44,513 nucleotides of DNA from IMG/VR virus record IMGVR_UViG_3300031551_000003, positions 1 through 44,513 of that record. One strand, given 5' to 3'. Below the pieces are notes generated by a model. That model was not told the origin of the DNA. It saw only the letters and a list, made by a program, of their open reading frames with translations, and did no database searches. This stretch comes from a virus. The first letter of the stretch is position 1; each line of letters begins with the position of its first letter. The position numbers were made by a program, and so were the translations under genes. Below, one piece after another: positions 12,117 through 21,960 of the stretch.

Positions 12117-13721
12117 ATGTCTGAAAGAAATCCTACTGACGGTTGGGATATAAAAATACAAGAAGCTAAAAATTTCAAAAAAGAACATTCTCCAAATTGG
12201 TTGCAAATGCAGAAATATTGGATGCAGATTCCTCCAGAGCCTCCCGTAAGCCAGAAAAACAGAGCTAATCTTGTAGTACCTTTGACGCACCCGATAATAG
12301 AGACAATGAAAGCGCATATTATGGTTCATATGAATGGTGATAATATAACGACTACAGCGGAAATTGTGGGTAATAAAGATGACCCTGAAACCAAAGAATT
12401 AAATACATGTTTACAGGATTTATTTGAATATTTTTACGGCAAGCCAGAGACTTTTCTTTTTGACTGTAATGTAGTAAGTGATGCCTTAATTTATGGGAAT
12501 TGTATGGTAAAAATCATGCCTCCAGATAACCCAGAAGATATTGTTAAACGAGAACTAATACATATATGGGACGCTTTATGGCAGCCTGTGGCAAGAAATT
12601 GGAATGAAGTAGATTGGGCTAGTCATGAAAAAATAGTGCCAGATAGTCATTTTGAAAAATACAAAGATGTATATGACCAGAAAAAAGTTAAGGAAGGGCT
12701 GAATGAACGAAATATAAAATGGGATATAAGATTTCGCTCTCAGGATGTGAAGGGGAATATTATAACAGAGATTTGGGATAGAGAACATGATAAATTAATT
12801 ACGCTTTTAAATTATTCAACTATTATCAGAAAAGAAAAAATGCCGTATTCTTTCCCATATGTTATGGCTCAGGATATACCGGAAGCCAATAGAATAATCG
12901 CAATGGGAGAATCCGAACTTTTACAATATGAGCAAATTACTGCGAATGTATTTCGTAATTTGAGAGTTGATAACGGTAAAATGGTAGGGTTGAATTATTG
13001 GTATGTGCATCCTAATGTTGACGCAAGGCCTTTAGTTAATTCTGAGCCAGGCGGAATAGTATTGGGTATGTTGCCGGAATATCAACCAAAGCCCATCGTA
13101 ACTACAGATGCTTCAAGAGTATTAGAATTTGACCAACAGGCTTTTTGGAATGAATGTCAAAGAGCTACTGGAATTTTTGATACATTACGTGGGCAGACAC
13201 CATCGAAACGGCAATCAGGAAAAGAAGCTGAATTATATTTAATGAACGCCAATATTAGATTCTGGATGAAAGTGCGTATTCTTGAAAGCACTTATTTCCT
13301 GCCTGCTTCTAATCTTATAGTTGACAGGATAGCTCATTCAGGTTCCACTACATTATTTAAGGATATAACTGGTATAGCCAGTAAAAACGAACTTACTCCA
13401 GCTTCATTGATACCTTTATTAAAGCGCATGAGAATACAATCGAAAGCATCTGGGGACATTTTAAATGATGAGCAAAAACGTATGTTAATAGCACAGGCGA
13501 TAGGATTGTTGGTAACTGTAGTACCGAGAGAAAGACTTAATGAGCAGGGTATTATTGATTTGCTTCTTGAAACTTTCCCAGTCCCTCAAATAAGAAAAAT
13601 TATTGTCGAGAAAGAAGAAGAAATAAAAGGATTAAATCTTGAAGCTTTAGGACAAATGCCTTCAATGCTTGGAGGCGGAGGAGCAATATCTCCACTTAAG
13701 ACAATGGAAGGTGTAGCATGA
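12117..13721 (+). CDS. Portal protein
   Basis: The 534-residue length and position between terminase and scaffold fit the dodecameric portal through which DNA enters the head. It starts with a helical wing (NWLQMQKYWMQIPPEPPVSQ) and contains segments typical of podovirus portals: VVPLTHPIIETMKAHI, a long central clip/stem region, and a C-terminal helical crown (LLETFPVPQIRKIIVEKEEE). The residues around QRATGIFDTLRGQTPSKRQS resemble the conserved tract found in many portals. The final ATG overlap with the next gene (13718) indicates coupling. Confidence 0.8.
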   Translation: MSERNPTDGWDIKIQEAKNFKKEHSPNWLQMQKYWMQIPPEPPVSQKNRANLVVPLTHPIIETMKAHIMVHMNGDNITTTAEIVGNKDDPETKELNTCLQDLFEYFYGKPETFLFDCNVVSDALIYGNCMVKIMPPDNPEDIVKRELIHIWDALWQPVARNWNEVDWASHEKIVPDSHFEKYKDVYDQKKVKEGLNERNIKWDIRFRSQDVKGNIITEIWDREHDKLITLLNYSTIIRKEKMPYSFPYVMAQDIPEANRIIAMGESELLQYEQITANVFRNLRVDNGKMVGLNYWYVHPNVDARPLVNSEPGGIVLGMLPEYQPKPIVTTDASRVLEFDQQAFWNECQRATGIFDTLRGQTPSKRQSGKEAELYLMNANIRFWMKVRILESTYFLPASNLIVDRIAHSGSTTLFKDITGIASKNELTPASLIPLLKRMRIQSKASGDILNDEQKRMLIAQAIGLLVTVVPRERLNEQGIIDLLLETFPVPQIRKIIVEKEEEIKGLNLEALGQMPSMLGGGGAISPLKTMEGVA

Positions 13722-14065
13722 TAGAAATAATTAGCAAAGACGAATATATAAAAGCTTATGAAGGAATGGCTGAATTAGTAAAAGTAAAAGCCAATAAAGA
13801 CCGATTAAATAATTTCTTAAATTATTGGCAAAAATTTATTATAATGAGAATAAGTTATGGACAAGAGGATAAGGCATCAAAACAATGGAAGGCAGGACTG
13901 CCTATAGTGGAATTTATGCAGAACGAGATAAACAATGCCTCCTCTAAACTTTTATCTTTAACCAAAACGGATAAGTCCAGCGAGAAAAAAACTGTAGAAG
14001 AAATTGAAAAGGAATCTCAATTAGCTCTTGCTAGTTTTGTCGCTGAACCCCGTAAGGAGGAATAA
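13718..14065 (+). CDS. Small head-region protein (115 aa)
   Basis: This is a helical, soluble, charged protein with no recognised motif, lying between portal and scaffold. It begins in ATGATAG, overlapping the portal stop, and ends one base into the scaffold start. It could be a head-assembly or scaffold-partner factor. Its Lys/Glu-rich C-terminus (KKTVEEIEKESQ) suggests a coiled coil. Confidence 0.6.
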   Translation: MIEIISKDEYIKAYEGMAELVKVKANKDRLNNFLNYWQKFIIMRISYGQEDKASKQWKAGLPIVEFMQNEINNASSKLLSLTKTDKSSEKKTVEEIEKESQLALASFVAEPRKEE

Positions 14066-14895
14066 TGTTAGATTCAGATAAGGTTATGACCCCTGAACCC
14101 AAGCAGAATGGAGGCCCCAGTCTAGATTTAAGCCAAGTGCCTGATGATACAAAGGATTGGTTAAAAAATAAATTGGGAGAGGATGTTTCTTTAACGCAGG
14201 ACAATTTTTTAAAAGTGGTTGATATGTATCGCAATGCAGAAAAAAAGATTGGACAGAAAGAGGATGATATTGTGAAAAGCTTATTTGAAAATCCTGATAA
14301 TAAATTGATGCAAGCTTTAAAACAAAATCTACCTGCAAAAGAACCTGAAGCGAAAAAATCACCAGAACAGAAGAAAGAACCTGAGATTACTGACGAAGAA
14401 GCTCAAAGGCTTTTATATCAGATACGAAGCGAGAAAGATAAAGAACTTGAAGCCAGGCAAAACGCTATAGATGCCAGACTTTCTGAAGCGGAAAAACGCG
14501 AACAAAGAGAAGAACAGGAACGGAATGTGCGTCAATTGGATACTTCGTATAGAGAGCTTATTTCTCAAATACCCGAAAAAGAAGTCGGCCCATATGTAAA
14601 AGCTATTACAGAAATACTTTGGGATGGTAATACTGGCAAACCTAGAGCTGATGCAGGTTTTCTTTATTATGCTAGAAATCCTGTAAAAGCGGCTTTGATT
14701 TCCTATTTGGGAATGACGGGTTCTAATCCTGCGTTATTAAGTAAACTTTCAAATCCAGTTTATACTGAAGGCGGCGGCGGAAATCTGCCTCCTGGACAAG
14801 CCTCTGTCAAATCTCCTACCGATGATGCTTTTGATAAAGCTATCAAAGCGGATAGGGAATTAGATGAGTTTAATAAAAAAGCGAAAATACGATAA
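14065..14895 (+). CDS. Probable scaffolding protein
   Basis: This 276-residue protein is rich in Glu, Lys and Gln with a long predicted coiled coil (from DEEAQRLLYQIRSEKDKELE through EKREQREEQERNVRQ) and no cysteine. It lies directly before the major capsid gene, the usual place and composition of capsid scaffolds. A GGAGGAATA site precedes the ATG at 14065. The C-terminus (DRELDEFNKKAKIR) is basic, as in scaffolds that bind the coat protein. Confidence 0.75.
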   Translation: MLDSDKVMTPEPKQNGGPSLDLSQVPDDTKDWLKNKLGEDVSLTQDNFLKVVDMYRNAEKKIGQKEDDIVKSLFENPDNKLMQALKQNLPAKEPEAKKSPEQKKEPEITDEEAQRLLYQIRSEKDKELEARQNAIDARLSEAEKREQREEQERNVRQLDTSYRELISQIPEKEVGPYVKAITEILWDGNTGKPRADAGFLYYARNPVKAALISYLGMTGSNPALLSKLSNPVYTEGGGGNLPPGQASVKSPTDDAFDKAIKADRELDEFNKKAKIR

Positions 14896-14912
14896 TTATA
14901 AAGGAGGCTTAA

Positions 14913-16058
14913 ATGATATACCATGTAGATGCGACTACTACTGAATCGGCAGGTATAGATGTAAAGCCGAGAATAGAGGGTCTCAGTCCCAAACAAACAC
15001 CTTTGGACGCGCTTATGAATTTGCTCCCTCAAGAGGGAGCTGATGGCCCAAAAATAGAATGGGAGGGAGCAGCCGAGCAGACTGTATATGTTACTCTTGG
15101 AGAAGAAATAGATAATTCGGAAACGGAATTTACGGTTTCCAGTACTACTGGAGTTTTTGATGGAGATATTCTTGAAGGATTTGGGTCAACATATGGCGAG
15201 CAAATAAGAGTTTCATCTGTAGATAATAGCACTACACTTACTGTGCAACGTGCTTGTAATAACGCTACTAAAGACACTTTTTCGACAGCAGATAAACTTT
15301 ATATTGTTGGAACAGTAACCGCAGAAGGCGGCTATCCTGATGAATATTCCTATACTCCTAACGAATACTACAATTATACTACACCTTTAGCCTGTGAAAT
15401 AAATTGGACTTTCACATCCAATGCGACAAAGTATAGAACCGATAGACAGGCTTTCCATGATAGGGAAGTAATGCTTGCTTATAAACGAGCCAGAGAAAGA
15501 CTTAATCTTTATATGGACAGGTATGAGAATACTACAACTCATTATAGATATTCAGGTGGATTGAAATATTGGGTTGACTATGCAGAAAGCAATAAAGTTG
15601 ATGCTAATATGTCTCATACTCATAGCTCTACTAAAGCAGCATTAACTCTTGCGTTATGGAATAACTATCTCGAAGATGTAACTACTTATGGAACTTCAGA
15701 ACTTAAATATATTGTGTGTGGTAAAGCATTTGGAAGAGCGATAATGGATTTGTATGAAAGCAAAATAGCTATAACTTATACAGACCAACTTGGTTTTGAT
15801 ATGCCTGTTATCCATACTATTTATGGTAATGTGGCTTTACTTATGAATCCTTGCATGAAAGGTACGTATAATGAACCCAGATATTGGGGAATTAGCGTAG
15901 ACCCTGCTTATCTTAGACGAAGGACTTTGATACCTCATAAAAAAAGAGACATTGATTATGGCTCTAATTTGAAAGTTGGTTATCAAATTCACAGCGAAAG
16001 CGGACTTGCAGTATATAATCCATTCACCTTAGTTCAGTACAATATATCTGCTGCATAA
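14913..16058 (+). CDS. Major capsid protein (SU10/DUF5309-like)
   Basis: This is a 381-residue HK97-fold coat protein. An inserted beta domain of about 100 residues (residues 50-150, rich in Thr and Ser: TVSSTTGVFDGDI; TLTVQRACNNATK) is followed by the P- and A-domain core. The tract TDRQAFHDREVMLAYKRARE and the GGLKYWVDYAE segment resemble the SU10-type major capsid family. A strong AAAGGAGG site precedes the start. A perfect 11-pair hairpin follows the gene. Confidence 0.8.
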   Translation: MIYHVDATTTESAGIDVKPRIEGLSPKQTPLDALMNLLPQEGADGPKIEWEGAAEQTVYVTLGEEIDNSETEFTVSSTTGVFDGDILEGFGSTYGEQIRVSSVDNSTTLTVQRACNNATKDTFSTADKLYIVGTVTAEGGYPDEYSYTPNEYYNYTTPLACEINWTFTSNATKYRTDRQAFHDREVMLAYKRARERLNLYMDRYENTTTHYRYSGGLKYWVDYAESNKVDANMSHTHSSTKAALTLALWNNYLEDVTTYGTSELKYIVCGKAFGRAIMDLYESKIAITYTDQLGFDMPVIHTIYGNVALLMNPCMKGTYNEPRYWGISVDPAYLRRRTLIPHKKRDIDYGSNLKVGYQIHSESGLAVYNPFTLVQYNISAA

Positions 16059-16069
16059 TAAACGGTAAT

Positions 16070-16102
16070 TCTAAAAGGGGGGGCAATACCTCCCCTTTTA
16101 GA
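16070..16102 (+). terminator. Perfect 11-pair hairpin after the capsid gene
   Basis: TCTAAAAGGGG (16070-16080) pairs with CCCCTTTTAGA (16092-16102) around an 11-base loop. It is followed by GAAAAAGGAG rather than a U-tract, so read-through to the next gene is expected. It is more likely a 3'-end stabiliser or attenuator that keeps capsid message high than a full terminator. Confidence 0.7.
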
Positions 16103-16117
16103 GAAAAAGGAGAAGAG

Positions 16118-16351
16118 ATGAAAGAAGTTTGGCGTACAAGAATATATATTGAAGGACAAAAAAAACCTATTGACATTATACAAAAAGATGTGTTGAAAGA
16201 GGATTTGAACATGGAAGCTGCACAAGATGTTGCACATAAGATTTTCTCTAAGAAATATATCCATATTTCCGAAAAAGATAAAGAAATATATATCCCTTCA
16301 TTTAAATTAAATAAAGTTGTTCTTGATAAAGTTAAAGTAAAGGAGAAATAA
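16118..16351 (+). CDS. Small head protein (77 aa)
   Basis: The product is basic and soluble, with an N-terminal beta hairpin (EVWRTRIYIEGQKKPIDII). It lies between the capsid and a 219-residue gene, and its AAAGGAGAAGAG site follows the hairpin. Small proteins here are often head-decoration or completion factors. Nothing in the sequence confirms which. Confidence 0.6.
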   Translation: MKEVWRTRIYIEGQKKPIDIIQKDVLKEDLNMEAAQDVAHKIFSKKYIHISEKDKEIYIPSFKLNKVVLDKVKVKEK

Positions 16352-16352
16352 G

Positions 16353-17012
16353 ATGGCGAAAGGTAAAGGAATAAAAACTGTTAGATTATCTAATTTAAGA
16401 ACCAGGATAGATAAAGGATTAAAGGAAATAGGGAAAGAATCTTTACCAGAAAGAAGTAAGGGATTAAAAGTTATCGCTGATGTTATAGAAAAATTATTCC
16501 CAGAAGAGAAAATCAATAGAAATAGCTTATCTTTGGCTACTATAGATAAAGAGATTGCGGAAAAGGTATATAAAAGCTTTGTACCTAATGCTAAAAATAT
16601 TCCAGAAGATTTTGAAGAACATATCTTTTTATACGCTCCGAATACAGGGAAAATATATGTTCCTAAAAAGCCTATACCTATCGAAGGATTAGACCCTAAG
16701 AAAAGATGGCCTATGGTAGAAGTTTTCTTTAATCCGCATTATCATACTGTTGATTTAGGTTCTAAAACATATAAAAGAGAATTTGGTGATGGATTTACCA
16801 TGAGAGATTGTGCTGATTATATTCTTTCTATAGATAAGCACGCTAAAGAACTTACTTTGGACCAATATGCAAAAGTCCGTGAATTAAGGGGAAGATTGCC
16901 TATGAGCTTGCAAGGAGAGAAAAAAATGAATCCTAAGAAAATAGAAGAAATAATCAAGAGAGACGAAACAGGCCTGAAGCAGGAAGGTAAAGTTTTTATA
17001 CCCGAAAGTTAG
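16353..17012 (+). CDS. Hypothetical head/connector protein (219 aa)
   Basis: A Lys-rich helical N-terminus is followed by a mixed domain (EEHIFLYAPNTGKIYVPKKP; WPMVEVFFNPHYHTVDLGSK) and a helical basic C-terminus. It starts one base after the previous stop with GGAGAAATAAG. The position between capsid and adaptor suggests a head-to-tail connector or capsid-associated role. I do not recognise a family. Confidence 0.6.
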   Translation: MAKGKGIKTVRLSNLRTRIDKGLKEIGKESLPERSKGLKVIADVIEKLFPEEKINRNSLSLATIDKEIAEKVYKSFVPNAKNIPEDFEEHIFLYAPNTGKIYVPKKPIPIEGLDPKKRWPMVEVFFNPHYHTVDLGSKTYKREFGDGFTMRDCADYILSIDKHAKELTLDQYAKVRELRGRLPMSLQGEKKMNPKKIEEIIKRDETGLKQEGKVFIPES

Positions 17013-17019
17013 GTGAGAG

Positions 17020-17739
17020 ATGTTAGTCTCTGCTGCGTTAACTAAAATACGTGATAATCTACAAGAACCCCAAACCGATGGAGCTTTTACTCCTGCTATT
17101 TTACTTAGAACCTTAAATTCAGAAATGAAAATAGCTATTGGGTCATTATGGGAAGCTGGTTGGTATATTTATCTTAAGGGATTAATAGAAAGAAAAACAA
17201 GTCTTTCCTTAATTCCTGGAGATGATGATGAAGAATATTATGCTTATACATCATTGGAGTATACTCCGTGGGAACCTTCTCTTATTGCATGGGCTGGAGA
17301 TAATCCTACTACATATATTTCTCCACAATTCTTTTTCCCGCATAGACAAACAGAATGGGGAGATACAGAACAGATAGAGCGAATTACAATCAGAGGAGAC
17401 AGACTTTATTTCTATAAACCAACTAGTTCTACTATACGAGTTATGTATGTTAAAATTCCAGATGACTATGCCACTATCGATACTATTGATTTAACGGATA
17501 ATATAATTAATGGGTATTTAATTCCTAAATGCACAAGTGAAGCTATGTTGCAAGATAGAGGAGTTATTTTAGATGATAAATGGGATAGAAAAGCTGAAAA
17601 GTTTTTATTCGGACTTAAAACTGCTGCATTACCATTAATGAATCCATATAAACAAATACCTCGTGATATTGGATATGACAATATACAAGGAGGTGGAAGA
17701 ACCGTTTACGGGTCATCTAATAACGATGAACGCTTATGA
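17020..17739 (+). CDS. Head-tail adaptor protein (gp4-like)
   Basis: The 239-residue length, helical N-terminus (AALTKIRDNLQEPQTDGAFT) and the C-terminal tract (DLTDNIINGYLIPKCTSEAM then KAEKFLFGL) fit the adaptor ring that podoviruses attach under the portal. Between them lies a beta-rich insert (LIPGDDDEEYYAYTSLEYTP). It directly precedes the long tail gene and overlaps it by 14 bases. The call is by architecture and order. Confidence 0.65.
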   Translation: MLVSAALTKIRDNLQEPQTDGAFTPAILLRTLNSEMKIAIGSLWEAGWYIYLKGLIERKTSLSLIPGDDDEEYYAYTSLEYTPWEPSLIAWAGDNPTTYISPQFFFPHRQTEWGDTEQIERITIRGDRLYFYKPTSSTIRVMYVKIPDDYATIDTIDLTDNIINGYLIPKCTSEAMLQDRGVILDDKWDRKAEKFLFGLKTAALPLMNPYKQIPRDIGYDNIQGGGRTVYGSSNNDERL

Positions 17740-20700
17740 AAAATTAGCTGATAAATATAAAATACTATCGGTAGATAATTTACTAGGACTTAACTTAGAT
17801 TTATCCGATGAGAAAGTTCCGCCTAACGAAGCTGTTGTTTTTACAAATATGAAAATAGGTACACTTGGTGTCCCTGAAACTGTAAATGGGTGTACTCGTA
17901 AAAAAGCTTTTAATGCTACATATGATAGTGCTAAAAAATTGGGAGCATATTTAACACGAGGAGAAGATTATATAGCTGTATATCATGATGATAATGCTGT
18001 AAGGCTTTGGACTTATCCTGATTATGCTTTATATGCGACATTGTCTCAGTCTTTCACTGAAGCTACTTGGTTTGCTAATCATGCTGGAGAATTGTGGGTT
18101 GGTAATATGGCAGAAGGTATGTATCGCTGGAGACCAGGGCATGAAGCAGAAAGAAGAGGAAGTGCTCCTGAAGATATAATAGCCGAACCTTATGAAGAGG
18201 GAGAGGCTTCTAAAATACATACAGAATGGAAATTTGCATATGATTATGAGTTGAATGGAGGAAGAAGTGCGTTAAGTAGAAGTGCTAGAGTAAGGCTTTT
18301 TCATGATACCCATAAGGTAAAATTAACCGTTGATACGCCTCCTGAAGGCAGTAAAGGAAGAAGAGTGTATGCTTCTTATTATTATGATTCGGATAGTGAT
18401 GGTACAAATGATGCCTGGACTAATTGGTATTTTGTCTATGAAGAAGATGATAATGATACTATTGAAATTATTTTAGACGAAGAATTAACAGAAGATAGAG
18501 AAATAACAGATGCTACTAAATATACTGAAGATACTGCTTCCAGTATTACTCCGCAAGCTAAATTCGGAATAAGCTATGGTAGTCGGATATGGATTGGATA
18601 TACTGTAGATTCTCCTACAAAAGTGCAATTTTCTGAAGTAGGAAGGGTTTATTTTAATTCAAATGATTTTTTCGATTTAGGAGAACCAATAACTAATCTC
18701 TGGGGATTTCAAAATAAAGTAATAGCTACTACTTTAAATAAAATTTGGTTATTAAGCGCAGAACCGCATGAACAACATTTATTGGAAGATGCTTTTGGAG
18801 CTTATGAAAATTCGGTTAAAGAAAGTGTGCATGGATTAGAGGGCATATGCGGAAAAGGAATATGGATTTTTGATGGTACTAAAATACAGATAATTGAGAA
18901 AATAAGTTCGGTAGATTTCAGCGGACTTGAAAAATCCAAAAGGTATTTTCTTTATACTTCTCAACAAGATTTTGAATTAGGAACTTATGAAAATGGGATA
19001 AGCAGCGATTATATACCAGGAGCAATATCCCTACAACCTAATTTGCGGGAAATGCTAGGATTAGAAGGGATTTTAGATTGGTGTTTGGCGTGTGATGAAT
19101 ATTTTAGTACTAGTATTACTCACGATGAAGATTATTATGCGCAACCGTTTATCATTCCGGGTAGCACTTCTGATACGGTATTATTAAAATCGGTTGTTAT
19201 TCGTATGCGGGCTGATTCTGGGGCAGAGGATGAGCAATTTGTTGGCAGCATAAGGGCAGATGATAGCGGAAAACCGAATATAAATGAAACGTTAGCGACT
19301 TGGTCAAGGGAAATAGCTTTAGGCCCACCTTTTAGATACCACGAATGCGAATTAAGTGAAACTTTAAGCATCGCTAAAGGAACCCGATATTGGATAACTA
19401 TACCAGCACAAGGTGGTTTCCATACGGATTGGCAAATATATAGCTATACTGACCCTAATGAAGATTATTATCCTGGAGGGAAAATGGTTGCTAGTGAGGA
19501 TGGGGGAGAGAATTGGTCTGAAGATTTTCACAACGATACCAGTAGATATATGACATTTTATCTTAAGGGGACGGGGGACATTCTTGTATCCAATCCATAT
19601 TTATCTGGTTACGTGGATGCTTTAGCATATTTTGTTACTACATCTAAAGATAGAGCATATGCGCAGAGATTCAGAATAGATGCAGATTGCGCAACAGTTA
19701 GAGGAGAACTTTTGGTAAATCTTAAGACAGGTTCTCCAGATTATCCAACTATAAAGATACATTATGAAAGTGTGGGTGCTCCAAGCGTAACATGGATTGC
19801 TACTGCTTCAAATTTTACCGAGGAAGATGATATTTTACGATTTGATTTTGATACTCAATCTTTGGAAAGCGGTACATGGTATTGGCTTGTAATAGGGAAA
19901 GTGGGAGATACTAATAATAATTGGAGATGGGGTTCTACGAAGTATAAAGCTTCTTATCAATATGCTTATAAAGATAATGGAACTTGGACTGCTGCTACCG
20001 ATGCTTCTGTATGGTGTAAAATATTTGCTACAGATGAATCAGAAGATGTTGAATGGGCTTTGACTGGGGTTTGGACTTCTGATACAATGAGTTTACAGGG
20101 AGCGAATGATGATTTTGAAAAGATTTATTGCCGCAAAATGGTTCCTGCGGGTTCTACAGCAACTATTGAAAAGAGAGAAAAAATAAGCGATTCTTGGGGA
20201 AATTGGACAGAAATATCTTTATTCCCCAATACTGTTTCCGCCAGTACTACCGATTTGGAATTGCGAGTTACATTAGAACTTGGAATAGCTAATTATACTC
20301 CTATCGTAGATAGTTTATTTGTAACTTATACAAAAGATGGAGATAGTGGAGATTTGCTTCATGTTGGAATTGTAAATGGAGAATATTGGATAAGTAAAGA
20401 TGATGCAAATGCAGATTCTTCGGATACTTTTACTTTAGTACATGATAAATTTGGGAATTGGCATAAATTATCTGAATGTTTTTATGATTATTTGCAAATG
20501 GAAGAAAATATTACATTGGGAATAGGGAAAAATCCTACTGAAACCTACAAACACATTTACAGATTGGATGACCCAGATGTTAGTGTATGGTATTCTGGAG
20601 ATTCCACGACTAAAGATATAGATACAGAATGGGAAAGCGGTTGGATTTTATATGATTATTTTGTAAAGCATTATAGAAAACTATGGATGAGTTTTAGCGG

Positions 20701-21949
20701 AGATTCGGATGAAATATTATATATTACCATAGGAACGAGCGGAGGGGAATATTCTTCTGAAGACAACGCTTTATACTCTTACCCAACTAGCGTTGTTTTG
20801 GAAGGAACTGATTATATAAAAGATTATTATATTAGCTTGCCTACAGAGATACAAGGCAAATGGTTAAAAATAAGTATTACTGGGGAGGGAGTAGATTGGA
20901 GATTTCACAGGTATGAATTGCATTATTGGGAAAAACCTTACCGCAATATTTCTATATCTTCTGCTGTCCAAGATACTGTTACGGTAAGGCTTGCCAACAC
21001 TACTTCTGTTACAAATCCTCAGACTTCTTGTTTTTATGGTAGTTATTTGTTCGTAGGGTTTCTCCGGACAGTATCAGATTGTTATATAAGAAAATATTTG
21101 GTAAATCTGGATGGGAGTTTGACCTTGCTTGCCACAGCTACGATTACAGATGGGTTAGGTATTTCTCAAATAAAAGTTACAGCAAACTATGTTTATGTTG
21201 CTTATGGGGGACACTATTTTGCTATTTTAGACCATGATTTGAATTTGCAAGATAGTGTAATTCTTGGTACATCAAGTAGTTGCGCTTTGCGTATGGCTAT
21301 TTCCGATGATGAAAATCATGCTTGGGTATCACATAATACCGCACAAGACGTATACTATTTTGACATTTCTGATAAAGCCGCTATATCCGCATCTGTTGAC
21401 GCTTTGACTTCGGGAATCTACTTCGAGTTAATGTATACCAATAATTATTTAATTGTGTCTTATTTAACTACTAATAAGATAGGCGTGTACGATGTTTCTG
21501 CCCCCGCGACAGTGCCTTATTCTGCCACGAAAGAAATTGCCACTAAATATATCAGTAGGATGGTGCTAGGCAGCGATGTCAATAAAATTTTTTACGCTGG
21601 GACAGCTTCAACAAATGGTCCAGGTATAATAGATATTTCAACTTTAGCAAGCCCTTCTGTTACAATTAACGATGATGACGGGAATTTCTTTGGCAGAGAA
21701 ATTGCACGTAAAGGTCAATATTTATTTGTGCTTCATGCGGATTCTGATGTAGTAAGGGTTATTGATATGGGTGCAGGCTATGATAGTCTAACTTCAGAGT
21801 CTTCTTTATCTACAGTAATAGGAGATTATACTGCCAATGTGGGGTCTTGGAACTCTGAATCAGAACTAGCTTTTGATGGACATAATTTGTTGGCATATTG
21901 TTCGATAGAATCCGATTTGATATATGTGTTTAGAATATATGGAGTATAG
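17726..21949 (+). CDS. Giant tail stem/hub protein with C-terminal propeller (1407 aa)
   Basis: The start is set at the ATG at 17726. A longer frame has no better site. The N-terminal region (NLLGLNLDLSDEKVPPNEAV; FTNMKIGTLGVPETVNG) resembles the beta-propeller tail-hub proteins that plug podovirus adaptors. The middle (about residues 470-800) has repeated Thr/Asp-rich beta-sandwich-like modules with similar openings. The C-terminal 300 residues (FYGSYLFVGFLRTVSDC; YVYVAYGGHYFAILDHD; NNYLIVSYLTTNKIGVYDVS) form an LVIVD-like propeller with at least four blades. It probably forms the short tail and may carry a binding head. It is about twice the usual length of such hubs, so fusion with accessory binding modules is likely. 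Confidence 0.65.
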   Translation: MNAYEKLADKYKILSVDNLLGLNLDLSDEKVPPNEAVVFTNMKIGTLGVPETVNGCTRKKAFNATYDSAKKLGAYLTRGEDYIAVYHDDNAVRLWTYPDYALYATLSQSFTEATWFANHAGELWVGNMAEGMYRWRPGHEAERRGSAPEDIIAEPYEEGEASKIHTEWKFAYDYELNGGRSALSRSARVRLFHDTHKVKLTVDTPPEGSKGRRVYASYYYDSDSDGTNDAWTNWYFVYEEDDNDTIEIILDEELTEDREITDATKYTEDTASSITPQAKFGISYGSRIWIGYTVDSPTKVQFSEVGRVYFNSNDFFDLGEPITNLWGFQNKVIATTLNKIWLLSAEPHEQHLLEDAFGAYENSVKESVHGLEGICGKGIWIFDGTKIQIIEKISSVDFSGLEKSKRYFLYTSQQDFELGTYENGISSDYIPGAISLQPNLREMLGLEGILDWCLACDEYFSTSITHDEDYYAQPFIIPGSTSDTVLLKSVVIRMRADSGAEDEQFVGSIRADDSGKPNINETLATWSREIALGPPFRYHECELSETLSIAKGTRYWITIPAQGGFHTDWQIYSYTDPNEDYYPGGKMVASEDGGENWSEDFHNDTSRYMTFYLKGTGDILVSNPYLSGYVDALAYFVTTSKDRAYAQRFRIDADCATVRGELLVNLKTGSPDYPTIKIHYESVGAPSVTWIATASNFTEEDDILRFDFDTQSLESGTWYWLVIGKVGDTNNNWRWGSTKYKASYQYAYKDNGTWTAATDASVWCKIFATDESEDVEWALTGVWTSDTMSLQGANDDFEKIYCRKMVPAGSTATIEKREKISDSWGNWTEISLFPNTVSASTTDLELRVTLELGIANYTPIVDSLFVTYTKDGDSGDLLHVGIVNGEYWISKDDANADSSDTFTLVHDKFGNWHKLSECFYDYLQMEENITLGIGKNPTETYKHIYRLDDPDVSVWYSGDSTTKDIDTEWESGWILYDYFVKHYRKLWMSFSGDSDEILYITIGTSGGEYSSEDNALYSYPTSVVLEGTDYIKDYYISLPTEIQGKWLKISITGEGVDWRFHRYELHYWEKPYRNISISSAVQDTVTVRLANTTSVTNPQTSCFYGSYLFVGFLRTVSDCYIRKYLVNLDGSLTLLATATITDGLGISQIKVTANYVYVAYGGHYFAILDHDLNLQDSVILGTSSSCALRMAISDDENHAWVSHNTAQDVYYFDISDKAAISASVDALTSGIYFELMYTNNYLIVSYLTTNKIGVYDVSAPATVPYSATKEIATKYISRMVLGSDVNKIFYAGTASTNGPGIIDISTLASPSVTINDDDGNFFGREIARKGQYLFVLHADSDVVRVIDMGAGYDSLTSESSLSTVIGDYTANVGSWNSESELAFDGHNLLAYCSIESDLIYVFRIYGV

Positions 21950-21960
21950 GAGGTGATAAT

